A stretch of DNA of 64,000 nucleotides from Diplocarpon mali (lineage: Eukaryota; Ascomycota; Leotiomycetes; Helotiales; Drepanopezizaceae). Shown one piece after another: positions 35,335 through 44,801 of the stretch. The stretch is taken from assembly GCA_024741835.1 (NCBI GenBank), contig JAENRP010000055.1:114138-178137 (forward strand), given 5' to 3'. Positions within the stretch are counted from its first letter, which is position 1. Each line of letters begins with the position of its first letter. The notes beneath the pieces were generated by a model. It made no database searches, was not told the DNA's origin, and saw only the letters and a list, made by a program, of their open reading frames with translations. A program made the position numbers and the translations under genes.

Positions 35335-36235
35335 TATATGTGGGTATGAGGATGTGAAGGCGCGGGGGACGTCTCCGCGACGGTCTGATGACACGTAGAT
35401 GTCGGAGATGAGGAGGTGGAGGTGGAGGTAGAGGTGGAGGTGAAGTGATAGATGAGAAGTGACGAGAAATTGCTCTCGGTACGGTACGAGCAGATAAGGA
35501 TGCTTGGTACGAGCAGATAAGAGGTCGAAGAGGTCCCGTCGCTAAGGCCTCGTTTTCGCTCGGCTGGAGAGCGATAAGGATAAGGAACAGGATACGGATA
35601 AGGATACGGATAAGGATGGGATGTGAGGTGAGGGTGGCCGGAGTGTTGTGACGAGGGCTCTTGGAGAAGGTTGCGGCGATCAGTCCGGTCGCGAGATTGA
35701 TCGCACGGCGGCGGGGTGGGTGAAGATATAACGAATGAATCGAGGGACGATTGGATCGATGAAAGATGACGATGCTCAGGCCGTCCGAGGAGACCACCTG
35801 GCCCTCTCACAAGGTTTGCGGTGGTGACCTTGAGGGTGACCTTGGGGGTTGACCTTGGGGGTTGACCTTGAGGGTTGTATTATCGAGACTGGGCCCGTGG
35901 CGCAGATGGTCGACCGTACCGGTGAGCGAGACCTGATGGTCCTGGCAAGGATTTCCCTGGCTTCTCTCTCTCTGCTCTGCTCTGCTCTGCTCTGCTTTGC
36001 TGAGCTTGGATTTTTGAATTCGTCTCTGATTGTGGTTGGCACCGTCGNCGGGGGGGGGGGAGGTCGGACGAGTTCAAGCGGTGGATGCAGGTTTCGTGAG
36101 TAGTGTGTTTCGATTGAAGCAACGGTGAGCCAGAATGCCTGCCAACCCGTGCGGCAATCCTTTCCCGACGATACTTTGGACGCAAAGCCAATGCAAGATC
36201 CGGGGTGCTTCTCGCAGAGTCGGATTCGCGGAATC
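35335..36235. other. repeat-rich intergenic DNA
   Basis: No gene is supported. It holds short direct repeats of GACCTTGAGGGT type at 35825-35875, repeated GATAAGGATAC-like units at 35570-35610, CTCTG repeats at 35970-36000, and one undetermined base at 36048 next to a G-run. Confidence 0.5.
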
Positions 36236-36345
36236 GAAGAGAGAGGGGAGGAGAGGGGAGGAGAGGGGGGAGAGAGGGGAGGAGAGAGAGGGGAGAGGAG
36301 AGAAGAGAGAGGGAAGAAGAGATCCGAGAGAAGAGATTCGCAATC
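36236..36345. repeat. GA-rich low-complexity tract
   Basis: A purine-only tract built from GAGAGGGGAG-type units. It generates artificial Arg/Glu-rich open frames on the plus strand and Ser/Leu/Pro-rich ones on the minus strand. Confidence 0.8.
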
Positions 36346-36796
36346 TAAAGAGGAGAGCTTGGGAGACGGTTATCTTGCTCGTTGTTGTCGCTGTCGCGGC
36401 CAAGCAGCCTGTCTTCCGTCCCAAGACAAGAAAAGAAGTCTGACTGGGTGTGCTTTGCATTGGCTGGATGGCGTGCTCAGGGTCCAGGTGAAGTCAAAAG
36501 GTCCAGGTCGGATGGCCAGCCCCAGCAAATCTTGGGTCGCCCGTCATCTCCGCCGGACGTCCTGGGCTCGAGAAGGATGCGCGGGGAGCCCAGGCCTGGT
36601 GATAAGGAAGCAATCAACACGGGGATCTCGACGGCGTGCCGGGCCGTGAGCGGTGATGAGATCCGTCCAACGAGTCGCGTCGTGGCTGGCATCACGACGA
36701 AGCGTCGCCTGCTTACGGTAGAGACGAGCCGCGGGGGGATGTTGATCTACAGATATCCTAGGGAGTCTTTGGGCAGATGGGCAGAGGCGTATTATT

Positions 36797-37024
36797 TCTG
36801 TATTATGTCTGTATTATGTCTGTATTATGTCTGTATTATGTCTGTATTATGTCTGTATTATGTCTATATTATGTCTGTATTATGTCTGTATTATGTCTGT
36901 ATTATGTCTGTATTATGTCTGTATTATGTCTGTATTATGTCTGTATTATATCTGTATTATGTCTGAATTATGTCTGTATTATGTCTGTATTATATCTGTA
37001 TTATGTCTGTATTACGTCTGTATT
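36797..37024. repeat. 11-bp tandem repeat (TCTGTATTATG)
   Basis: About 21 head-to-tail copies with a few single-base variants (TCTATATTATG, TCTGAATTATG, TCTGTATTATA). Eleven is not a multiple of three, so three units make an 11-residue repeat that stays open in several frames. These are not genes. Confidence 0.9.
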
Positions 37025-37152
37025 CGTTGGAAGGGTAAAGACGAGCCCCCGTCTCGACTTGTAGATTGACTGTACTTGTCCTCCGCAAAATGCCGCAGCC
37101 ACGACGACGACTCTGGACTCTGGAGTCCGGGTCAACCTCCAAGGTCTACATT

Positions 37153-37296
37153 AGAGCCAGTGTCAAAGTCAACCTCAGAGCCAGTGTCAAAGTCAACCTC
37201 AGAGCCAGTGTCAAAGTCAACCTCAGAGCCAGTGTCAAAGTCAACATCAGAGCCAGTATCAAAGTCAACCTCACAGCCAGGATCAAAGTCAACCAT
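37153..37296. repeat. 24-bp tandem repeat (six copies)
   Basis: Six units of AGAGCCAGTGTCAAAGTCAA plus four bases, starting at 37153 and repeating every 24 bp. The last two copies diverge. The unit is a multiple of three and open on both strands (VNLRASVK on plus, EVDFDTGS on minus), so a repeat protein cannot be excluded, but there are no flanking coding signals. Confidence 0.9.
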
Positions 37297-40281
37297 CCTC
37301 GTACGTAGAGGGTGTGGGTGGGGGGCGTACGTTTCGTGCTCCCCAGCCTCGAGGCTTCTAGACTTCGGCGGTCTCTCCGCATTCATTCCATCTCGCCCCG
37401 GGTTGCGCCTCGACGTTGCATGGCATGGTGTTGCGGATGATGGCATGGGCCAACTCACATCCCATCCCCTTTATCGTAGCGTAGCACCTCACATCCATCC
37501 CCTTCATCCCGTCCCATCACTTCACCTCCTCCATCACATCGTATTCCGAGGACACCCATCCCATGCCTCCATCAATCGTATTCCGAGCACACCCCATCCC
37601 ATGCCTCCATCACATCACATCACATCCGCCCCAGCCGGATGACATCCGCCGCCAGCCAAAAGCCCCCCCACCCCCACCTCAAACATTAAGTCAGTCGAGA
37701 GACCATCCTGTGCCCGCTTCTCACAGGACAGGAATGTATTCGTCGAAAACTTCCGGGCCAATGGTCTCGGGATATGCGAGCGTAGGAGACTCTGTCTGCT
37801 GCAGCCACCGGGGCCTCCTCAGCTGGCCCCCTTGCCCACCCCCTTGCCCCCCCCCCAGCAGCCCCAGCACCCCCAGCACCCCCACCGACCAGGAGGCAAC
37901 GCAACGCAACGCAACGCAGGCTCAGGCGCAGGCTCAGGAGCCGACACATCTGTGGCGGAGACGGCTGTCATCGGCTTCTGATGCTGCTCTGCCCCGTCCA
38001 TCTCGTCTGCCGGGTGTGCAGGTGGGCTGGCCAGTCCCGAAAAGCGCCGCGGATGACTTGCGACGTCGATATCGCCAGGGAGCTCGGGTAGTCATGCGGC
38101 GGGGGAGAATCGCACTCCGAAGCCGACGCAGGACAAGACACCCGGGCCCCAAAGAAGAAGAAGAAGAAGTAGAAGAAGAAGAAGAAGAAAGAAAAAAAAA
38201 AAAAAAAAAAGTCAAATCCCTCGGGATACCTTCTGCTCTCCCTCAAGCGGCGGCGAGGCACGTTGCTTTCCGTCGGCCAATCCACACACCGCATTCTCCC
38301 CTCGGACGCGCCGCTTGCTTCTCGGCCGAGGCCGTCCGCGGTGCCAGAGTCATGACACGACATTCCTCGAGCCGAAGCGAGGCGGCAACGTCAACAAGCA
38401 GAGAAAGGGGGGTTCGGGTAAACCATCGCACCACCTCTCGCTTCTCACCGCTGTCGGGGATGGGGACGGGGACGGGGACGCGCGAGGTGACAGCTGCGTG
38501 GCTAGAGGGGGTTTCGGTTGGACGGGTGTGAGTATATAAGAGCGCGTTTCAGCACCACCTGAGTTGCGATGGGTTGGGAGCGCCCTCGCTCGATCCGGTT
38601 CCAGCCGCAGCCTCATCCCCCCGCTCGAGCGTCGAGATTTCTCCATCCTGGCCAGGATACGTCCAACGAAGTCTTGTTTGTTGTCGAGCCGCGCTCTCCC
38701 TCTCGACCTGGTGGCCATCTTGACCAGCACACCTCGCTCTCTTATCTGACCCTTTCACCGCCGTCACTTGAGAGCGGCGACGGTGCCGACGGATAAACAT
38801 CCAACTCCCATTCTCCACCGTCCCCATCCCCTCTCTTCAGCGCTGCGGGAATCTCTCCCCATACACCGTGGGACTCGCAACCGGGAGCGAGAGAGAGGCA
38901 CGCGAAGTCATCGCCTGCCGCCTCCTGCACCCTCCCCCTGCGGCGTCGCGCGGTTCGCATAGCGCCTGGTGCTGATGCGTGCGTGGGTTGTTTTTTCTCT
39001 CGCTGTCGGCTTACGATTCGTGGTGCAGCGGCCGAGGCCATGGCGGAGTCTGTCCTCGGAACATTGGTTTGCAGTTCTCTCGCCTTTTTCCCCTCGGTCT
39101 CTGAGCTGCGGGACAAGAGCGGAGATGGGTTCTTGCGTGGGATTCTGGCTGGCTTGGCGCTCTGGCAAGTATCATCGCGACTATCAGGCGAGTGCATTGG
39201 CCAGCTCGGGAAAATAGGGGCAGAGAAGAGATCGAAGCACGTCTCGGCTCGCGCATTCGAGCAAGCTGGATCTACACCTGTCATCTGCAAACTCTATTGC
39301 GCAAAATTGGTTTTTTTCCCTAGCTTATTCTTCAAGTGCGGTTCGTCTTACCATGCATTAAACTGTATCCCACAGTGTTTAGCCCACAAGCACTATTACC
39401 TTCTTCAGCGCCTTTGCCATGGGTGCAAAAGCACAGCCTTGAATTTCCAATCAGCAGAAGCACTCGTTGACCCAAGCGAGTTGGTTGCCACTTTCACGTA
39501 GAGTTCCTGAAAGACAACAAGAAACCATCCGCTGACGTGAAGGTCCGGGGCGAAAGTGCTCCTGTAGCAAAGCCGTGGCGCCCGAATCTACTCGTGTGTG
39601 AGGGGTTCGGCGCATCTTATTCGGAACATAGACTTTCTATATGCTCGCGGCTGGGGGCTGGCAGGAAGTCGTCGTTTCGCGATCTGCACTTGGCTTTCTC
39701 CAGTACAGGAATGTGTTGCATTGTGTTTACTCTGGGTCTGTTACGGGCTGGGTGGAATGGCAGAGTTGCTGAACGCCAGCAGAGCTGAGGCAGAGCGTTT
39801 CCTCGGCTGCGCGCACATGTCGATACGCTTCAGTCCGAGTGGCTTGTGTCAACGAAATCAAGCCATGTTCTTCCTGGCCGCGAGAGTCACGCGTCTTCAC
39901 CGTGTCGGTGATCACACAACTCACAACACACGCAATGAAAGCATACTTGCAGAGGTTTGGCGCACTTGACGCTTCAGACTTGCAGAGGTTTGGCGCACTT
40001 GACGCTTTAGACACTTTGAAAGCACCAGTCACCAGTGGCCGAGGACCCGGTGCGAAGAAGCTTTAGACACTTTGAAAGCACCAGTCACCAGTGGCATCCG
40101 AGGACCCGGTGCGAAGAAGTTGAAATGTCATGATTCTCAAGCCTACTACAGCTCGCGTACAGAGGGTTCCCAAGATTCTGCCGAAACCGACCCCCGAGAG
40201 CGCCAGACGAGTTGAGAGAGCTGGCGCGCTCCTAACGAACGAGCCCGTCGGCCAGGCCGAGAATGCCAGTCCGTCTTTTCC
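37297..40281. other. low-complexity intergenic DNA
   Basis: No gene is supported. There are CCATCCCATGCCTCCATCAC-like units at 37490-37630, a C-rich tract at 37840-37885, and GAAGAA plus poly-A near 38150-38210. A 322-codon frame (37563-38531) runs through these repeats and is dismissed as artefact. Confidence 0.5.
39945..40119 (+). repeat. nested tandem duplications
   Basis: Two adjacent duplications. A 33-bp unit starting ACTTGCAGAGGTTTGGCGCA occurs at 39945 and 39978. A unit of about 57-60 bp starting CTTTAGACACTTTGAAAGCA occurs at 40004 and 40061. The copies are nearly identical, so the duplications are recent. Confidence 0.85.
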
Positions 40282-40605
40282 TTACGCGACGCAGCAGCCG
40301 CACTGGATGGAGTTGTCAGCCGTGCAATCCAGCGACGGATACGTGGAAAACCTACATCCCACCCGTTGGATTTGATGATGCAGCTATTGGTGCCTTTCAG
40401 TAGAGGCTGCGGGCATTGGAAGGCCGCAGCCGCGGTTTCGCACTCGCTCTGCGAATTCTGCCAGAGGAACGTCAGCAAGTCGCCATACGAAGGGGAGTCG
40501 AGCTTGGAGGCGACGTACGCATGCACCGGTGTAGCGCGAGCATTGTGCGGCTGCTCCGGCAGCGAGGGAGTAGATGAGCGCGATGGTGAAGTAGACTGAA
40601 CGCAT
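40282..40605 (-). CDS. small secreted eight-cysteine protein
   Basis: Three small exons (40605-40519, 40457-40356, 40302-40282) give 69 residues, all in phase. The signal peptide MRSVYFTIALIYSLAAGAAA precedes a mature part of about 49 residues with eight cysteines at positions 22, 29, 35, 44, 55, 64, 66 and 67 (C-x6-C-x5-C-x8-C-x10-C-x8-C-x-CC), ending CGCCVA. Intron 1 (40458-40518) is GTACGT, GCTGAC, GGCAG. Intron 2 (40303-40355) is GTAGGT, GCTGAC, TCCAG. A TATA box stands 113 bp upstream. Without intron 1 the locus looks frameshifted. Size and cysteine density are those of fungal effector-like or defence-related secreted peptides; no named family is recognised, and the spacing is not that of hydrophobins. 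Confidence 0.7.
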
Positions 40606-40717
40606 GGTTGCGAGAGTGATTTGCGATGGGATCAAAGTGCTGGTGTTGAGTTGGGAAGTCGAGTATGGCTTTGGAGTGAGATGTTGTGTTGAGCAGCTGT
40701 CGAGCGAGCTGAGTCGG

Positions 40718-40725
40718 TATTTATA
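40718..40725 (-). promoter_or_regulatory. TATA box of the eight-cysteine protein gene
   Basis: TATAAATA on the minus strand, 113 bp before the ATG at 40605, a usual core-promoter distance. It supports the gene being transcribed. Confidence 0.55.
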
Positions 40726-41672
40726 TTCGCAGCTTCTACGGATAAGTCGGCATTGGACTACAAGGTTTCCGGGTATTGTTACATCTGCTTGATGGCTACC
40801 TCGTGTTCTTCCCTGTCTTCCTACCGTGGCATCACCCGCTTTTCGCTTTATTAATAAACTGGAGTAGGGGGAAGTTTGGAGATCAGCCGGCGCTGGGTCG
40901 GGGTGGTTTCCAGAACCATGCCACTCTCTTTCATCGGGGTTTTATTTCGATCTACATGATTCATAGTAGACAGGATTACAGGTGTCCCGAAGCACTCTCG
41001 TGATGGTAAGATACTCCACCCTACCCACGTCCTTGGTCGCAGGCTCACCTGGAGTCCTCGAGACTCTTTTCCGGACGGGGTTTCAGTGCGTTGGCAAGCT
41101 CGAATCCGCCTTGCTACGAAGCTCTGAGGTTCGTATGATGTTCCCTGCTTGGTATGTGACAATGTAAAGTTAACTTCATTCGTATATGCCCGAAAGATCA
41201 CCGCCTATTAATAGTCCATGCGGATGCCCATGTCCAGGAGGCACCGGGTGATGCTGCTTTATTGCCTTCCCTTGATATTCCGTATACGCACCTGGAGTTG
41301 AACCACCGTCGCGCCTCTCCGTAGCACTTCACCACTTACTTCCCCAGTATCGCAGGGTCTTGGTCTGCGTAGCGCTCTTGGTGCAAGCCAGCCCAGCGGC
41401 GACTTGGTGCGAAGATCTTCCTGATTTCTCGCACCAAAAGCGGCGGGTTAGTACCGCGTTCGTGTTAGGTAATGCCTCTCGAGGAAGTTCTAGAATACGA
41501 GTAGATGATCTTCTGGGCACAGTTGTGCCGGTGATCCCCAGCCCTGCGGCTGCGGGGTTGACCCGCTTGAAGGGCAGCACGGCCACCCCCTATGGGAGGC
41601 CAACTGAATGAAACAATACGCGTAGCAACATGATACAGCCGCTCAGCGCACTCCAATCCTTGGCCGCATATA
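40726..41672. other. intergenic region
   Basis: No gene is supported; open frames on both strands are short and motif-free. Confidence 0.45.
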
Positions 41673-41802
41673 CCGGAGTCCGACGTCAATACTGGGGCGA
41701 GCATTAAACGCGTAAATATGTCAGACATACTGCTATGCCGGAGTCCGACGTCCATACCAGGGCGAGCATTAAACGCGTAAATATGTCAGACATACTGCTA
41801 TG
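41673..41802. repeat. exact-spacing 65-bp tandem duplication
   Basis: Two abutting 65-bp copies (41673-41737, 41738-41802), starting CCGGAGTCCGACGT and ending GACATACTGCTATG. They differ at only about three positions near base 15-24. Confidence 0.9.
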
Positions 41803-42135
41803 GCGTTATTCCCACAGGGCTAGACGCCTGAAAGTAAACATTCACAGGTGCTTGAGTTAAGCAGATTATCGAATCTAGAGGTGTATGCATTCAAGAAGCC
41901 ATGAAGCAAGCAGACGAGTACGGGAACACTCGTCAGCTGATATAACAGCTAGCCTGAAGTGTTGTATCGAACAGCTGCACAACCCTCTCCGATGCTCGAA
42001 TCCTTACGACTCAGACCATACCTGCTTTTGCACACTCCTTGCTCCGCCCCCCTACAGATGAGGATTGAGTAATTAACTTTGGGCTGTGTTACATCGAGGT
42101 CTCTAATTGCTAAATCAAGAATGCCAAGGTTAACA

Positions 42136-42755
42136 TAACCTTACGTATATAGAGATGCTGAGAGGATAATTAGAGTAGCATAACCTTACGTATATAGGAT
42201 GCTGAGAGGATAATCAGAGCAGTATAACCTTACGTATATAGAGATGTTAAGAGGATAATTAGAGTAGTATAACCTTACGTATATAGAGATGCTAAGAGGA
42301 TAATCAGAGCAGTATAACCTTACGTATATAGGATGCTGAGAGGATAATTAGAGTAGTATAACCTTACGTATATAGGATGCTAAGAGGATAATTAGAGTAG
42401 CATAACCTTACGTATATAGAGATGCTGAGAGGATAATTAGAGTAGCATAACCTTACGTATATAGAGATGCTAAGAGGATAATTAGAGTAGCATAACCTTA
42501 CGTATACAGGATGCTAAGAGGATAATTAGAGTAGCATAACCTTACGTATATAGAGATGCTAAGAGGATAATCAGAGCAGTATAACCTTACGTATATAGAG
42601 ATGCTAAGAGGATAATTAGAGTAGCATAACCTTACGTATATAGGATGCTGAGAGGATAATTAGAGTAGTATAACCTTACGTATATAGGATGCTAAGAGGA
42701 TAATCAGACTAGCATAACCTTACGTATACAGGATGCTGAGAGCATAATCAGAGCA
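42136..42755. repeat. 44/45-bp minisatellite, 14 units
   Basis: Fourteen head-to-tail units beginning TAACCTTACGTATATAG, each followed by GATGCTGAGAGGATAAT and an AGAG-AG end. Units are 45 bp (TATAGAGATGC) or 44 bp or less (TATAGGATGC, two bases missing plus slight variants). Most differences are CpA/TpA or TpG/TpA: TCAGA/TTAGA, GCAG/GTAG, GCAT/GTAT, TACAG/TATAG, CTGAG/CTAAG. No open frame crosses it. Confidence 0.95.
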
Positions 42756-42879
42756 AACAAGTGCCCGCACTACATCTGTACAGCGCTATGATCTTCAAGA
42801 GAGGCCCTAAGGCCAAACGGAGATATAAAAACTCATTTTAATTAATAAACATCTCGGTCTATCCTTAAACTATTTCGAC

Positions 42880-43110
42880 CTACTTTGACTTGAACACTTG
42901 CATGAAACTTTCTCCTAGGGGAAGACGGCGACTTACTCCCTCTGTGCGGTGTCTCCTACGAGCCTGCGGATTCTTTAGATCCTCTCAAGAGCGTTCGCAA
43001 AGCCGAGATTCAGTCCTCTCATCGGCGAAACAATCACACCCCAAGTCGAATAAAGCTAGAACTTTTCGGAAGCCTCGAAACGAAAATCAATTCTATTACC
43101 CCTTCTACAC
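42880..43110 (+). repeat. dispersed repeat, copy B
   Basis: Diverged counterpart of 31690-31910. The frame at 42890-43147 gives SPRGRRRLTPSVRCLLR, then a Ser/Arg/Gln-rich stretch, against PRGRRRLNTCPRCLVR in copy A. It lies directly downstream of the 45-bp minisatellite. Confidence 0.5.
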
Positions 43111-44270
43111 ATACCTCTCACTTTCGACCTCGACTTACGTACTTTAGAAGTATCTAAACATCCAGCCACAACTAGAGGAAGGACTTAGTATACATAGCGA
43201 GGAAATGCTCTCATAGCAGTCTAGAAGAGTGCACGAGGCGGTTCGAGGTGATGATCGTTGGTGGTCTTGATGTTCTAACGGAGAGTTCTCGAAAATCGAG
43301 AACATCCAAGGACCTAGGTTGTTCGGCCTTGGCGCCTTGGCAATGAATCATGTGACTAACATGTGACACGCATCCACCCGCAACAGAATAGGATATAAAA
43401 AGAGAACGTGCAAGTTATAGTATATAAGGCAAAGGAAAAGAGAAACGGGAAAAGGATATATTTAAGCTTTAAAGCTCGGTAAGGACTATAATTATAAGCC
43501 GGTGCTAACTAGTAAGACGTTAAATATTATTAAGTAAATAGTCATACGAGTAAGAAAGGCTTATTCAAAATGAGGAACCTAAGGTGACCTTGTCTAAGTA
43601 CCTCTCTAAGAATATACTTCCCTAAGACTTAAAGAGAATAATTATCAACTGATGTATAAGTTAGACTCTTCTCTTTCGATTCAAGGTCCTTATAATGTAA
43701 TATATCAAATACTAAACTTAAGGACTTACACTACTTTCGCTTTATGCTTAATGGGGCTAAAGTATTTTCGGCTCATGCTGTATAGTCCAAAATAGTATAT
43801 TATCTTGAAATAAAAAATTCCTTTTACAGATATAGTCACTTACTACTGACGTTGACTGCGATTAAGGCCGCATGCTTTCACAAATTTTCTATATCATTCT
43901 ACTAGCTGAGTGATCTAACTATTAGCTTCATTGAGATTGTGAATAAGCTCCTATTACTAGAAAATTTGAAGGGATCGAGAGGAAATCAACCTAAGACGAA
44001 GTTTAGGCAGAAGAACCCACAAAATTGCTTAACGTAATAAGTCTTGAGAATCTACTTCAGAAAATCGACTGTTCTGCTGCATTTGACTGTGTGTTGCGGA
44101 GGTATACTAACACCGCACAAGTACCAGTCTTCTGGTGCTCCAAGAGGCATACGGTCAATTATGATTCGTCTATGGCGTCAGTGTAAACCGTTAGCCACCA
44201 CTCCATACTGCCACCATGCCAGACCGTAGCCCCCTTCTCCCCCATACCCTCAACACCCACGTATCCCATC
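43111..44270. other. AT-rich gene-free region
   Basis: No gene is supported. A perfect 8-bp inverted repeat with a 3-base loop (GTTCTCGA / TCGAGAAC) is at 43285-43303; its meaning is unknown. Confidence 0.5.
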
Positions 44271-44801
44271 CTAATTGCAAGTAACAACCTTGTACTCTAC
44301 AGTATCGTTGCCAGTCTTCCAGACCTTAGGCTTAAAATCAAGGTACACGAGCTGTAATGTCATCAGCATCTGCCGCCACGATTCCCAACTCGGACCACAA
44401 GTCGACCCAGCTTACCTCTCCTTTCTCCGGAGTCCACTCCCCATCTGTATCCCGATAGTATACAATCTCTCCGCTAGCAGCATCCTTGACCTCCGCAGTA
44501 GTATGGCTGACGGTTCCCTCGGTGCTCCATTCGATCTGGTAGCAGGTGGCTTTGGTAACGAGGAAAGGCTTGCTGCAGCGCTGGTTTCCGTCTTTATCAA
44601 TGCACTTCTCGACGGCGAAGTCGAGTATCTTGCCAGAGGAGACCTCGTCGCCTTCTATTGACGAGATCGTAGTATCAGCGAAAGGACATGAAGAGGGAAG
44701 GACTCTGTTAACAGCGGAGGAGAGGAATTACTCATGGATTTCATGCAGCCAGTGGCAAAAAGGCCGGCAGTGAGGATCTGTTGTGCAGATGGGATGAACA
44801 T
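44271..44801 (-). CDS. small secreted protein, unknown function
   Basis: Three exons (44801-44732, 44654-44416, 44351-44271) give 129 residues. The N-terminus MFIPSAQQILTAGLFATG is signal-peptide-like. The mature part (FAVEKCIDKDGNQRCSKPF, KATCYQIEWS, then EIVYYRDTDGEW and VYLDFKPKVW) ends EYKVVTCN. Cysteines beyond the leader are few (four), suggesting two disulfides in a compact beta-rich domain. Intron 1 (44655-44731) starts GTAATT and ends CAATAG; intron 2 (44352-44415) starts GTAAGC and ends TTACAG. Both keep phase exactly. A minus-strand TATAAAGC sits at 44835-44842. The family is not recognised; an effector-like or defence role is only a guess. Confidence 0.7.

Noticed and set aside
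36782..37064. Leu/Tyr/Cys-rich membrane-protein-like frames over the 11-bp repeat
   Set aside because: Several frames are open simply because the unit lacks stops; there is no start context or flanking coding sequence.
37563..38531. 322-codon plus-strand frame
   Set aside because: It runs through CCATC, poly-C, GAAGAA and poly-A low-complexity tracts and shows no domain.
40282..40605. Frameshifted pseudogene reading of the eight-cysteine locus
   Set aside because: The apparent frame change disappears when the 61-bp GTACGT...GGCAG intron is recognised; all eight cysteines are then in one frame.
42136..42755. CRISPR-like array
   Set aside because: Units are contiguous without unique spacers, in a eukaryotic genome; it is a minisatellite.
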